DNA from: DASXVX01 sp036504075 | Lineage (GTDB): Bacteria > Bacillota > Sulfobacillia > Symbiobacteriales > Symbiobacteriaceae | Assembly: GCA_036504075.1 (NCBI GenBank) | Contig: DASXVX010000012.1 | Span: forward strand, 1 to 64,000 | Direction of reading: 5' to 3' | DNA length: 64,000 nucleotides | Part shown: positions 22,888 to 32,064 of the stretch, piece after piece | Layout: each line of letters begins with the position of its first letter | Numbering within the stretch: position 1 is the first letter of the stretch | The notes under the pieces: generated by a model | Told to the model about the DNA's origin: nothing | Databases searched by the model: none | Seen by the model: only the letters and a program-made list of their open reading frames with translations | Position numbers and translations under genes: made by a program

Positions 22888-24739
22888 ACGCTTTTAAGGA
22901 ATCGGCCGCCGCCACGTTCGCCTCCGCCTCCGCCAGCGCCTTGAACTGTCCGAGGTAGAGATCGGCGTACCGCCCGCCGAGGTTTAGCAACTCATCGTGG
23001 GTGCCTTCCTCCACGATGCCGCCGTCGTCGATCAGGTAGATCCGGTCGGCATTGCGGATGGTCGAGAGCCGGTGGGCGATCACGAAAGAGGTGCGGCCCG
23101 TCAGCAGGTGCTTCAGGGCGTTCTGGATCAGCACTTCCGTATAGGTATCAATATTGGAGGTCGCCTCGTCCAGGATCAGCAACGCCGGGTCCGCGCAGAG
23201 CGCCCGGGCGAAAGCGATTAGCTGCCGCTGGCCTACCGAGAGCTTGGAACCCCGCTCGTTCACTTCGGTGTCGTAGCCTTTGGGCATCCGGGCGATGAAC
23301 TCGTGCGCGCCCACCGCTGTGGCCGCGGCCACCACGTCCGCATCGATTGCGGCCGGCCGGCCGTAGCGAATGTTGTCCCGCACGGTGCCGGTGAATAAGA
23401 ACGTGTCCTGCATCACTACGCCCAGTTGGCTCCGCCACGAGTACTGGGTCACGTTCCGCAGGTCGTGGCCGTCGATCAGCACCCGGCCGGCCTCGGGATC
23501 GTAAAAGCGGGCCAGCAGGCTGATGATCGAAGTCTTGCCGGCGCCCGTTGGACCGACCAGGGCGATGGTCTGCCCCGGCTGCGCCGCGATGTTGACATCT
23601 TTCAGGACCAGTTGGCCGGGGACATACCCAAAATCGATATGCTCGAAGCGCACCTGCCCGACCGCCCGCGCCATCGCCTGCGCATCCGGCGCGTCCACCA
23701 CTTCCGGCTCCTGGTCCAGCACCTCGCTCACCCGCTCGGCGGAGACCACGGCCGCCTGGAACACGTTGTAGACCTGGCTCAGGTCCCGGATCGGGTCGAA
23801 AAACCGGCGCAGGTAGAGAATGAACGCCGCCACCTGGCCCACCGTGACGCCCGCCGCCCCGCCCCGAATCAGCACGCCGCCGTACCAGAGCACCAGCGTG
23901 ATGCCCAGCGCCGCGACCACTTCGATTGACGGGAAGAACATCGCCAGCACGGAAATGGCGTCCATGTTGGCCTGCCGGGTCTGCTCGTTGACCTGGTTGA
24001 ACTGGCCCTGGTTCTGGTTCTCCCGGGTGAAGGACTGGGTGACCCGCACGCCCGAAATCGACTCCGCCAGATTCGCATTCAGGTCCGCGTAGCGGCGGCG
24101 CATGGTCATGAACGTCTCCCGCATGCGGTCCCGGAAGTACCGGATGACCAGCAGCAGGACCGGAATCGTCAGGAACGCCACCAGGGCCAGCCGCCAGTTC
24201 ATTTTCAGCATCGTCGCGATAATCGCGACCAGGACCATGGAGTTCGCGAAAATCGAGACCACACCGGATGAGACCAGCTGGTTAATCGCGTCCACGTCGG
24301 ACATGAGCCGGGACATGATCCGCCCCGTTGCCATCTGGTCGTAGAACTTGAAGGAGAGCTTTTGGAGATGCCGGAACATCTGGTCCCGCAGGTCGTAGAT
24401 GATCGTCTGGCCGACCCACGAGACGACGTAGTCCTGCCCGTAGCTGGACCACCAGTTCAGAAAAGCGGTCACCAGAAACGCCAGGGCGATCCAGTTGAGT
24501 CCGGCCGTGTCCCTCGTCTTGATAAACGAGTCAATGGCCACCTGGACCATGTAGGGGCCGACCAGGCCGGAAATGGCGGTGACGGCCATAAGCAACACGC
24601 CGATCAGCAGCTTTCCGGTGTACGGCCGGATGAATCCCCACATGCGCCGGTATACGGCTTTGTCCACGTCCGACAGTTTGACCTCGTATTCGTCCAGCCT
24701 GAGGCCGCCGGGGCCGCCGGAATTGAAAGGCATGCCCAT
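22886..24739 (-). CDS. ABC exporter half-transporter (permease-ATPase), consensus NBD
   Basis: A 617-residue protein with a six-helix ABC membrane domain (about 30-340) and an NBD (about 370-600): Walker A GPTGAGKTS, signature LSVGQRQ, Walker B LLILDEATSNID and H-loop IAHRLST are all intact. It starts one base after the preceding half-transporter stops, so the two form an operon and probably a heterodimer of the BmrCD/LmrCD type. Substrate is unknown. Multidrug, lipid and peptide exporters share this architecture. Confidence 0.92.
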   Translation of the reverse strand: MGMPFNSGGPGGLRLDEYEVKLSDVDKAVYRRMWGFIRPYTGKLLIGVLLMAVTAISGLVGPYMVQVAIDSFIKTRDTAGLNWIALAFLVTAFLNWWSSYGQDYVVSWVGQTIIYDLRDQMFRHLQKLSFKFYDQMATGRIMSRLMSDVDAINQLVSSGVVSIFANSMVLVAIIATMLKMNWRLALVAFLTIPVLLLVIRYFRDRMRETFMTMRRRYADLNANLAESISGVRVTQSFTRENQNQGQFNQVNEQTRQANMDAISVLAMFFPSIEVVAALGITLVLWYGGVLIRGGAAGVTVGQVAAFILYLRRFFDPIRDLSQVYNVFQAAVVSAERVSEVLDQEPEVVDAPDAQAMARAVGQVRFEHIDFGYVPGQLVLKDVNIAAQPGQTIALVGPTGAGKTSIISLLARFYDPEAGRVLIDGHDLRNVTQYSWRSQLGVVMQDTFLFTGTVRDNIRYGRPAAIDADVVAAATAVGAHEFIARMPKGYDTEVNERGSKLSVGQRQLIAFARALCADPALLILDEATSNIDTYTEVLIQNALKHLLTGRTSFVIAHRLSTIRNADRIYLIDDGGIVEEGTHDELLNLGGRYADLYLGQFKALAEAEANVAAADSLKA

Positions 24740-26497
24740 TTAGACCGCCACCCCCCTCGCGGCGCGGAACTCTTCGGCGGGCTTTAACTGCAGCTCGTAA
24801 ATGGTCCGGTAGAGCCCCTCCAGCTGGATCAGCTGGTCGTGCGTGCCCACGGCGGCAATGCGGCCGTGGTCCAGCACCACCACCGTGTCGGCGTTCATGA
24901 CCGTCGAGAGCCGGGAGGCGATGACGAAGGCCGTCCGGTTCTGCATCACCCGGTCCATCGCTGCCTGAATCAGATGCTCGGTCTGAACGTCCACGGCGCT
25001 GGTGGACTCGTCGAGGATGATAATCGGGCTGTTCATGAGCAGCGCCCGGGCGATGGCCACCCGCTGCTTCTGGCCGCCGGAGAGGCCCACGCCGCGCTCG
25101 CCGACCACCGTCTCATACTGGTCCGGGAGGCTCGCGATAAACTCATGAATCTGGGCGGCCTTTGCCGCGGCGACGATTTCGTCCATGGTGGCGCCCGGCT
25201 TGCCGTAGGCGATGTTCTCTTTGAGCGTCGTGCTGAAGAGGAACGTCTCCTGCAGCACCATGGCGATGTTGTGCCGCAAGGATTCCAGCGTCACGTCCCG
25301 CACATCGACGCCGTCCACCAGCACCTCGCCGGAAGTCGGGTCGTAAAAGCGGGGAATCAGGTGGATCAGCGAGGATTTGCCGGAGCCGGTCATGCCCAGG
25401 ACGGCCACCCGCTGGCCGGGCTGGACATCGAGTTCGATGTGATCCAGCACGGTTTCGCCGGTGTCGTAACTGAAGCAGACGTCCCGTAGCGCCACCTGGC
25501 CGGTCAGCCGGCCCAGCGCCTTCGCTCCGGGCTTTTCTGCCACGTCGCTCCGGGTGTCCATCAGCTCAAAAATCCGCTGCAGGCCGGCGCCGGCCCGGGT
25601 GAACATCCCGACGATGTTGCCCAGCATCCGGACCGGGTTCAGCAGGTTGGCCAGGTAAGCGTTGAAGGCGATCAGCGTGCCGATGGAGATGCCGCCGCTC
25701 ATCACCCGGCGGCCACCGTACCAGAGCACGATGATGGCGCCCAGGGCGGCCAGGAAGTTCATGTAGTTGCTCCAGAAGGAGGTCAGCCGGACCGCCTTCA
25801 GGTTGTAGGTCTGAAAGACGTTGTTCTCCTTCTGGAACTTCTGGATTTCGGTCTCCTCGCGGGCGAAGGCCCGGACGACCCGGATGCCGGAAATGGACTC
25901 CTGGATGGCCGCCGAAAGCTTCGCCGTCTGGGCCTGGATGTCGCCCCAGGCCGACCGGGCGTGCCCCGAGAACCGGATGGCGGCATTCATCAGGAACGGC
26001 AGAAAGACCAGGGAGACCGCGGCCAGCCGCCAGTCCATGTAGAGCATGGCGCCCACGGTGAAGACCACGGTGCCAAAATGCATCGACCCGTTGACGATGC
26101 CCATGCCCGCCGCCTGACGGGCGGCTTCCACGTCGGCGGTGACCCGGCTCATGAGTTCGCCGGTCTGGGCCTTGTCGTAGAAGCCGAAGGAGAGCGACTG
26201 GAGCTTCTGGTAAAGCTGGCTGCGCACGTCGTAAATAACCTTCTGGGAGACCAGTTCCATGGTATAGCGTTGGCCAAAGCGGATGACGCCCTGAATCAGG
26301 GCCAGGCCCACGACCAGCGCGGCGCCGGGCAGCAGCCAGTGCCACTGGCCGGCGGTCAGCACGCGGTCGACCATCCAGCGAATCACCTGCGGCTGGGCGA
26401 CGCCCAGGGCCGCCGCCAGGGCGATTTGCGCAAAGCTGACGAGCACGAGCACCCAGCCGGATCGATAATAGGGCAGAAACCGTTTCAGGATTCGCAT
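24740..26497 (-). CDS. ABC exporter half-transporter, degenerate H-loop
   Basis: The product (about 585 residues) has the same layout as its neighbour. Walker A is GMTGSGKSS, signature LSGGQKQ and Walker B IIILDESTSAVD, but the H-loop reads IASRLST with Ser in place of His. Asymmetric sites with one impaired motif set are typical of heterodimeric exporters. ATG 26497 begins MRILKRFLPYY; GGAGGG lies 12 bases upstream. It is the first gene of the pair. Confidence 0.92.
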   Translation of the reverse strand: MRILKRFLPYYRSGWVLVLVSFAQIALAAALGVAQPQVIRWMVDRVLTAGQWHWLLPGAALVVGLALIQGVIRFGQRYTMELVSQKVIYDVRSQLYQKLQSLSFGFYDKAQTGELMSRVTADVEAARQAAGMGIVNGSMHFGTVVFTVGAMLYMDWRLAAVSLVFLPFLMNAAIRFSGHARSAWGDIQAQTAKLSAAIQESISGIRVVRAFAREETEIQKFQKENNVFQTYNLKAVRLTSFWSNYMNFLAALGAIIVLWYGGRRVMSGGISIGTLIAFNAYLANLLNPVRMLGNIVGMFTRAGAGLQRIFELMDTRSDVAEKPGAKALGRLTGQVALRDVCFSYDTGETVLDHIELDVQPGQRVAVLGMTGSGKSSLIHLIPRFYDPTSGEVLVDGVDVRDVTLESLRHNIAMVLQETFLFSTTLKENIAYGKPGATMDEIVAAAKAAQIHEFIASLPDQYETVVGERGVGLSGGQKQRVAIARALLMNSPIIILDESTSAVDVQTEHLIQAAMDRVMQNRTAFVIASRLSTVMNADTVVVLDHGRIAAVGTHDQLIQLEGLYRTIYELQLKPAEEFRAARGVAV

Positions 26498-26684
26498 GGC
26501 CGAGCAGTTCCCTCCACGTGGCCGCGATTTGCCATCACGGTCGATATCTCCAGTATACCGGAAGGCAGTGACGGTCAGCAATCTTGATGACTTCTGCCAT
26601 CAATAATTTAGTACACGAAGTAACGGCGTGCGGGTTCGGGAGCGCCGCCCGCCCTCCGGCACGCACCCGAGTTCCGAAAGATTA

Positions 26685-26714
26685 TTGCATCCAGCTTTGT
26701 GAATGTGGTACCAT
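26685..26714 (+). promoter_or_regulatory. Promoter of the riboflavin operon
   Basis: TTGCAT (26685-26690), 18 bases, TACCAT (26709-26714), about 20 bases ahead of the FMN aptamer. Confidence 0.6.
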
Positions 26715-26735
26715 GTAACCAACTTAAAAGTTTGC

Positions 26736-26877
26736 CTTCGGGGTGGGGTGAAATTCCCTACCGGCGGTGATGGTCGCAGTCGCGACACGAGCGCCGCGAG
26801 CTTCCGGACAACGTCCGGGGGCAGACACCGGTGTGAATCCGGGGCCGACGGTACAGTCCGGATGGAAGAAGGCGTAT
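26736..26877 (+). promoter_or_regulatory. FMN riboswitch (RFN element)
   Basis: The RFN blocks appear in order: CTTCGGGGTGGGGTGAAATTCC, CCTACCGGCGGTGAT, a variable arm, GCAGACACCGGTGTGAATCC, and GGGGCCGACGGTACAGTCCGGATG then GAAGAAGGCG, each described in parts. FMN binding should favour the terminator at 26972-27005. Confidence 0.96.
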
Positions 26878-26971
26878 TCAGGAGTGGCCCGCGGCTATGC
26901 CGTTGGGCGGTATTGATTTACCGCCGGCGCGCATGCCGGTTTGGGTGTGTCCTGTTCATACGTGGAAAAGC

Positions 26972-27005
26972 AACACCCCGAGGAGATGAGCCTGGGGGTG
27001 TTTTT
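26972..27005 (+). terminator. Riboswitch expression-platform terminator
   Basis: AACACCCC / GGGGTGTT stem then TTT, ending two bases before the ribD start codon. The only plausible ribosome binding site (GGGGGTG) is inside the 3' arm, so the hairpin would also hide it. Confidence 0.82.
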
Positions 27006-27007
27006 GT

Positions 27008-28189
27008 ATGCCGTTTTCTGCACAGGACCGGGAATTCATGTTGCAGGCGCTCAAGCTGGCAGCGCTGGGCCGGGGCCGCACCCATCCCAATCCGATGGTC
27101 GGCTGCGTGGTCGTCCGGGATGGGAACGTGGTGGGCACCGGGTACCACCGGAAGGCCGGCGAACCCCACGCCGAAACGTTCGCCCTGCAGGCGGCGGGCG
27201 AGGCGGCCAGAGGCGCGACGGTTTACGTGACGCTGGAGCCGTGCGCCCATGAGGGCCGGACGCCGCCGTGCGCCGACGCACTCGTCCGGGCTGGGGTAAG
27301 CCGGGTGGTGGCCGCCATGGTCGACCCGGACCCGCGCACCGCCGGTCAGGGACTCCAGCGGCTGCAGGCGGCGGGCATCACAGCGGAGAGCGGCCTGCTG
27401 GAAGCCGAAGCCCGGCTGCTCAACCGGGCCTACATCACGCACAAGACCACCGGGCGGCCCCTGGTGATTCTAAAGTGGGCCATGACGCTGGACGGAAAAA
27501 TCGCCTGTGCGTCGGGCGACAGCCGCTGGGTCACCGGGGACATGGCTCGGGCCCACCTGCACCAGATTCGGGACCAGGTCGATGCGATTCTGGTCGGCGA
27601 GATTACGGCCCGCAAGGACGACCCGGAGCTTACAGCCCGGCCTGCCGCCCCCGGCCCGCTGCCCGGCTGGGCGGGCGGAATCGACCCCGGTCCGGATGCC
27701 ACCTGGGTCCCGAAAGATCCCTTGCGGATCGTGCTGGACTCCATGGCCAAGACCAGCCTGGAGGCCAAGCTCTTCTCGCCGGAACTGCTGCAGCGGCCGC
27801 TGCCCAACAAGACGCTCATGGCCACCACGAAGCTCTCCTCCCCGCCCAAGCTGGCGGAGATCCGGCGCCTCGGCGGCGAAACGCTGGAACTGCCGGAGCG
27901 GGACCGGGTCGTCGCCCTGGAGCCGCTGCTCGATGAACTTGGCCGGCGGGGCATTACCAGCCTGCTGGTCGAAGGCGGCGGCCAGGTCCACTGGTCCTTC
28001 CTCTCCCAGGGGTTGGCCGATTACGTCATGGTCTACGTGGCCCCCAAGGCGGTCGGTGGGATGCAGGCGGCCGGCCCGGTGGCGGGCAACGGGCTGAAGC
28101 TCATGTCTCAGGCCTGGACCACTAGCCCCCTGAAAATGACCCAGATCGGCGAAGACGTGCTGCTGGAGGGCGACTTTACTCGGGCATGA
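27008..28189 (+). CDS. ribD: Riboflavin biosynthesis deaminase/reductase
   Basis: A 393-residue bifunctional enzyme for the second and third steps of riboflavin synthesis. The N-terminal deaminase (about 1-145) has zinc motifs HAETFAL and PCAHEGRTPPC. The C-terminal reductase (about 150-393) has LKWAMTLDGKIA, WVTGD, HQIRDQVDAILVG and SLLVEGGGQVHWSFL. An insertion of about 40 residues lies mid-reductase. First gene of the operon, directly behind the FMN switch. Confidence 0.95.
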   Translation: MPFSAQDREFMLQALKLAALGRGRTHPNPMVGCVVVRDGNVVGTGYHRKAGEPHAETFALQAAGEAARGATVYVTLEPCAHEGRTPPCADALVRAGVSRVVAAMVDPDPRTAGQGLQRLQAAGITAESGLLEAEARLLNRAYITHKTTGRPLVILKWAMTLDGKIACASGDSRWVTGDMARAHLHQIRDQVDAILVGEITARKDDPELTARPAAPGPLPGWAGGIDPGPDATWVPKDPLRIVLDSMAKTSLEAKLFSPELLQRPLPNKTLMATTKLSSPPKLAEIRRLGGETLELPERDRVVALEPLLDELGRRGITSLLVEGGGQVHWSFLSQGLADYVMVYVAPKAVGGMQAAGPVAGNGLKLMSQAWTTSPLKMTQIGEDVLLEGDFTRA

Positions 28190-28198
28190 GGTGAGACC

Positions 28199-28888
28199 GT
28201 GTTCACGGGACTGATCGAGGAGACCGGCGCCGTGCGGTCGGTCCGGCGGGCCGGGCGGTCGCTCCACATCACGGTGGGCGCCCGGACCGTGCTGGAAGGC
28301 AGCCGGCTGGGCGATTCCATCGCCGTCAACGGCGTCTGTCTGACGGCGGTCCGGTTCGACGAGGACAGCTTTACGGCCGATGTGATGCCGGAGACTTTCG
28401 CGAAGACGAATCTCAAGCTGCTACGCCCCGGCGACCCCGTCAACCTGGAGCGGACGCTGGCCGTCGGCGACCGGATGGGCGGGCACATGGTCCAGGGCCA
28501 TGTGGACGGCACGGGGTCCATTCTGGCCATGGAGCGGGAAGAGATCGCCGTCTGGGTGACCGTCGCCGCACCGCCGGAAGTGCTCCGTTACGTGATCCCG
28601 AAGGGCTCGATCACCATCGACGGCATCTCGCTCACGGTGGTGGATGTCGGACCGGACCGGTTCCGGGTCTCGCTGATTCCCCACACGGCCGGAGCGACCA
28701 ACATGTCCCGCCGGCAGGTGGGCGACACGGTCAACCTGGAGACCGATGTGCTGGCCAAGTACGTGGAGCGGCTGCTGGAGGCCCGGCTGGGCGGCGGCGG
28801 GCCGGAAAGCGGGACTGCGGGCAGTCTGGTAACTGGGCGGAAGTCCGGCGGTCTTACGGAAGATTTCCTGAAGCAAAACGGGTTTTAA
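28199..28888 (+). CDS. ribE: Riboflavin synthase, alpha chain
   Basis: A 229-residue protein with two homologous barrel repeats: MFTGLIEETGAV and SIAVNGVCLTAV in the first (about 1-95), and MVQGHVDGTGS with ITIDGISLTVVDVG in the second (about 98-190). It dismutates lumazine to riboflavin. GTG start with GAGGTGAG upstream. Nine bases separate it from ribD. A 25-residue tail extends past the usual end. Confidence 0.94.
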   Translation: MFTGLIEETGAVRSVRRAGRSLHITVGARTVLEGSRLGDSIAVNGVCLTAVRFDEDSFTADVMPETFAKTNLKLLRPGDPVNLERTLAVGDRMGGHMVQGHVDGTGSILAMEREEIAVWVTVAAPPEVLRYVIPKGSITIDGISLTVVDVGPDRFRVSLIPHTAGATNMSRRQVGDTVNLETDVLAKYVERLLEARLGGGGPESGTAGSLVTGRKSGGLTEDFLKQNGF

Positions 28889-28901
28889 GGAGGTGCGCCC
28901 T

Positions 28902-30107
28902 ATGGCAGCTTTACACACCATCGCCGAAGCTATTGCCGACATCGCAGCTGGGCGCATGGTTATCGTAGTGGACGACGAGGACCGGGAGAACGAAGGCGAC
29001 CTGGTCATGGCGGCGGCCAAAGTGACGCCGGAGGCCATTAACTTTATGGCCCGGTTCGGGCGGGGGCTGATCTGCCTGCCGGTAATCGGGGAGCGGCTCG
29101 ACGAGCTGGATATTCCGATCATGGTGGAACGCGGCGGCGACCACATGGGGACGGCTTTCACCATCTCCATTGATGCCCGGGCCAAGAACACCACCGGCAT
29201 TTCGGCTTTCGAGCGGGCCCATACCGTCCAGACGGTACTCGACCCGGTCACCCGGCCCCTGGACCTGGTCCGGCCCGGGCATATCTTCCCGCTGCGCTAC
29301 AAGCCCGGCGGCGTGCTCCGGCGGCCCGGCCACACGGAAGCCGCCGTGGACCTGGCCCAGCTGGCCGGCCTCTACCCGGCTGGCGTCATCTGCGAAATCA
29401 TGAACGAGGACGGAACCATGGCCCGGCTGCCGCAGCTGTTGGCGTTCGCGGAACTTCACGGGTTGAAGGTCGTCACGATTGCCGATCTCATCCGCTACCG
29501 GATGTCGAACGAATCGCTGATCGACGCCCTGACCCCGGTGCGGATGCCCACCGAGTACGGACAGTTTACGGCCTATCCGTTCGAGGACCGGCTTTCCGGC
29601 CAGACCCATGTGGCGCTGGTCATGGGCGCAGTGGCCGGCGGCGAGCCGGTGCTCTGCCGGGTCCACTCGGAATGCCTCACCGGCGACGCGTTCCACTCGC
29701 TGCGTTGCGACTGCGGCGCCCAGTTGGACTCCGCGATGAGCCAGATCGCCCGGGAAGGCCGGGGCGTGCTGCTGTACATGCGGCAGGAAGGCCGGGGCAT
29801 CGGCCTCGCCAACAAGCTGCGGGCTTACGCCCTCCAGGACCAGGGGCAGGATACGGTCGAGGCGAACGTGGCCCTCGGGTTCGCTCCGGACGCCCGGGAC
29901 TACGGCACCGGCGCCCAGATTCTCCGGGCGCTGGGCATCACGCACCTGCGGCTCCTGACCAACAACCCGCTCAAGCAGTTTAGTCTCCAGGGTTACGGCC
30001 TGACCATCGTCGAGCGGGTGCCGATCGAAATGGCGCCCAACGACGAGAACCGGCAGTACCTGAAGACCAAGCGCGAAAAGATGGGCCATCTCATCGGCCA
30101 CGACTGA
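28902..30107 (+). CDS. ribBA: Bifunctional DHBP synthase / GTP cyclohydrolase II
   Basis: A 401-residue fusion usual in Bacillota. The RibB part (about 1-200) has DDEDRENEGDLVMAA, the HTEAAVDL motif and GVICEI. The RibA part (about 205-400) has zinc-binding Cys in HSECLTGDAFHSLRCDCGAQL and the catalytic RQEGRGIGL. It makes both riboflavin precursors. ATG 28902 is used because AAGGAGG lies nine bases upstream. Confidence 0.95.
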   Translation: MAALHTIAEAIADIAAGRMVIVVDDEDRENEGDLVMAAAKVTPEAINFMARFGRGLICLPVIGERLDELDIPIMVERGGDHMGTAFTISIDARAKNTTGISAFERAHTVQTVLDPVTRPLDLVRPGHIFPLRYKPGGVLRRPGHTEAAVDLAQLAGLYPAGVICEIMNEDGTMARLPQLLAFAELHGLKVVTIADLIRYRMSNESLIDALTPVRMPTEYGQFTAYPFEDRLSGQTHVALVMGAVAGGEPVLCRVHSECLTGDAFHSLRCDCGAQLDSAMSQIAREGRGVLLYMRQEGRGIGLANKLRAYALQDQGQDTVEANVALGFAPDARDYGTGAQILRALGITHLRLLTNNPLKQFSLQGYGLTIVERVPIEMAPNDENRQYLKTKREKMGHLIGHD

Positions 30108-30169
30108 TTTCGCAGACCCGGACGCTGCATCATACACATCCGATTCTTGACAGGGGACGCTGAAGAGAA

Positions 30170-30748
30170 ATGACACAATCTGAACGGTTGAACCGGCTGG
30201 TTCGTATCAGCATGCTGGGTGCGCTGGCTTTCCTGCTCATGCTCCTGCAAATCCACATTCCGCCGTTTGCTTCGTTCCTTGCGTACGACCCGGGCGACGT
30301 GCCCGCCATGGTGGCGACGTATACCCTCGGGCCGGCGGCGGGCGTGGCAGTGCAGGGCATCAAGTCGGTGCTCTTCCTGATCTCCGGTCGGTCCACGGCC
30401 GGCTGGGTGGGCGTAATGGCCAACTTCCTGGCGGGTGCGGTGCTGGTCATTGTGGCCGGGTTCGTGCGTGGGCTGTTGGAGCGGGCGGGCGCCAGGCACT
30501 GGGGCTGGGATTTCGTCTCCGCCGCAGCAGGCACCGTGCTCATGGCCGCCATCATGATCCCGCTGAATGCAACGCTGGTCTATCCGGTGTGGGGCATGAA
30601 GGGCGCCGCCGCCTGGAGCGCTGCTGTCACCGTGTCCACGCCGTTCAACCTGTTCAAGGGGTTCGCTTCTTCGGTCCTCAGCCTGGCGTTCTACCGGCGC
30701 CTCCAGCCGTTCCTGCTGGGGCGGCAGGCGGTTCAGAAGGCCGCCTAG
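30170..30748 (+). CDS. ribU: Riboflavin ECF transporter S component
   Basis: A 192-residue membrane protein with about six helices and the RibU-like features ISMLGALAFLLMLLQIHIP, YDPGDVPAMVATYTLGPAAG and TPFNLFKG. It would bind riboflavin outside the cell and use a shared EcfAA'T module encoded elsewhere. Its position within the FMN-switch operon supports riboflavin as substrate. ATG start with a weak GAAGAG site upstream. Confidence 0.88.
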   Translation: MTQSERLNRLVRISMLGALAFLLMLLQIHIPPFASFLAYDPGDVPAMVATYTLGPAAGVAVQGIKSVLFLISGRSTAGWVGVMANFLAGAVLVIVAGFVRGLLERAGARHWGWDFVSAAAGTVLMAAIMIPLNATLVYPVWGMKGAAAWSAAVTVSTPFNLFKGFASSVLSLAFYRRLQPFLLGRQAVQKAA

Positions 30749-30772
30749 CGCGAATTAGGAGGGTTCTTTCAA

Positions 30773-31240
30773 ATGGGCAAGGTTTTTGAAGGCCATCTGA
30801 ACGGGAGCGGCCTGAAATTTGGCATCGTCGTCTCCCGGTTTAACGAATTCATCACCGGGCGGCTGCTGTCGGGCGCCGAAGACGCCATCCGCCGGCACGG
30901 CGGCGACCTGGAGCACATGGACGTGGCCTGGGTCCCGGGCGCGTTTGAGATCCCCCTGGTCGCGCAGAAGATGGCGGCCAGCGGCCGGTACGACGCCGTG
31001 ATTTGCCTGGGAGCGGTCATCCGGGGCTCGACGCCGCACTTCGACTACGTGGCCGCCGAGGTCAGCAAGGGCGTCGCCCATGCCTCGCTCGGCACCGGCA
31101 CCCCCATCGCCTTCGGCGTGCTGACCACCGACTCCATCGAGCAGGCGGTGGAGCGGGCGGGTACCAAGGCTGGGAACAAGGGGTTCGAGGCCGCCGTCAG
31201 TGCGATCGAGATGGCGAACCTGGTGAAAGCGCTGGGGTGA
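30773..31240 (+). CDS. ribH: 6,7-dimethyl-8-ribityllumazine synthase
   Basis: A 155-residue lumazine synthase with FNEFITGRLLSGAEDA, WVPGAFEIPL, and CLGAVIRGSTPHFDYVAAEVSKG containing the catalytic His. It forms icosahedral or pentameric assemblies in other bacteria. Last gene of the rib operon, with TAGGAGGG upstream and a strong terminator after it. Confidence 0.95.
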   Translation: MGKVFEGHLNGSGLKFGIVVSRFNEFITGRLLSGAEDAIRRHGGDLEHMDVAWVPGAFEIPLVAQKMAASGRYDAVICLGAVIRGSTPHFDYVAAEVSKGVAHASLGTGTPIAFGVLTTDSIEQAVERAGTKAGNKGFEAAVSAIEMANLVKALG

Positions 31241-31257
31241 CGTTCGGGTACAAGCAT

Positions 31258-31299
31258 AAGACCGCCCTCCGTCATCGCGACGGCAGGGCGGTCTTTTTT
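31258..31299 (+). terminator. Terminator of the riboflavin operon
   Basis: AAGACCGCCCT / AGGGCGGTCTT stem with an inner GCGA-type loop region, then TTTT. Confidence 0.9.
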
Positions 31300-31306
31300 C
31301 GTGCCG

Positions 31307-31975
31307 CTAGCTGCCGAAGAGACCCCCGGCCCCAAAAGGCGAGAACGATGGGAACCCGGTCGGGAACCCGGTCGGGAATCCGGTCGGGAATCCGGTCGGG
31401 AATCCGGTCGGGAACCCGGTCGGGAATCCGGTTGGGAATCCGGTTGGGAATCCGGTTGGGAAACCCGTGGGCGTGGTGCTGATGACGCCGATCACCTGAC
31501 GTTGAGCGGCCTCGATCTGCGCCGCTGAGGTGGCCACGGCCTGAAGGGCTGCGAGCAGTTGCTGGGCGGCTGCCACCGTGAGGGTGACTGCCCCGCCGCT
31601 GGACTGAGCCTGCGCCAGCAACTGCTGGACGAGTGAGACGGCGACACTGATCTGGGCCTCGGCCGCCGAAAGCGCCTGTACGAGCTGTTGCTGTGCAGCG
31701 GAAACCATGGTTCCGCCGGTTGTAACGCTGGCACTCTGCTGCTGCAAGATCCGCGCCGCGGCCAGTGACCGCGCCGCCGCCTGAATTTGCAGTTGGATCG
31801 ACTGCAGCAGTTGTACCGTAAGCCTGACATTGCCGCCCGTCGCCTGCGCCTGAGCGATCGCCTGCTGCACCAGCTGGATCGCCACGTTGATCTGCGCCCT
31901 CGCAGAGGTAACCACATTGGCCGCCTGCTCCTGGGTGACGGTCACCGAAGTCTGACCGCCCGTTGGTTGAAACAC
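31307..31975 (-). CDS. Repeat protein with duplicated helical domain and PTGF tail
   Basis: A 222-residue protein. Residues about 22-75 and 95-150 are two related helical units (ARAQINVAIQLVQQAIAQAQ versus AEAQISVAVSLVQQLLAQAQ), rich in Ala, Gln, Val and Leu and coiled-coil-like. Residues about 165-205 are nine PTGF repeats, and the end is GAGGLFGS. No signal peptide or Cys. Composition resembles spore-coat or other structural proteins, but no family is recognised. GTG 31975 follows AGGGGG at seven bases. A SigK-like promoter pattern lies at 32042-32064. Confidence 0.78.
   Translation of the reverse strand: MFQPTGGQTSVTVTQEQAANVVTSARAQINVAIQLVQQAIAQAQATGGNVRLTVQLLQSIQLQIQAAARSLAAARILQQQSASVTTGGTMVSAAQQQLVQALSAAEAQISVAVSLVQQLLAQAQSSGGAVTLTVAAAQQLLAALQAVATSAAQIEAAQRQVIGVISTTPTGFPTGFPTGFPTGFPTGFPTGFPTGFPTGFPTGFPTGFPSFSPFGAGGLFGS
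31350..31469 (-). repeat. 12-bp tandem array encoding PTGF
   Basis: Nine near-identical units GGGAAYCCGGTY and a tenth degenerate one. Only synonymous third-base differences separate the units, so the array is under protein-level constraint or was recently expanded. Confidence 0.9.
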
Positions 31976-32041
31976 CGAAATGCCCCCTTGCCCCCTGAAT
32001 CTGGGTGTGCTGCACCTGCTCCCAGCGCCACATGTTCAAGT

Positions 32042-32064
32042 TATGTCAGGCAAGGGGCTCAAGT
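32042..32064 (-). promoter_or_regulatory. Possible SigK-type promoter of the PTGF protein
   Basis: On the minus strand AC (32064-32063), 17 bases, CATA (32045-32042). This fits the AC-N16/17-CATA pattern of the mother-cell sigma factor SigK. Weak consensus; a chance match is possible. Confidence 0.3.

Noticed and set aside
31350..31469. Regular short repeats that could suggest a CRISPR array
   Set aside because: Units are 12 bp, directly abutting with no spacers, and lie in frame within a protein encoding PTGF.
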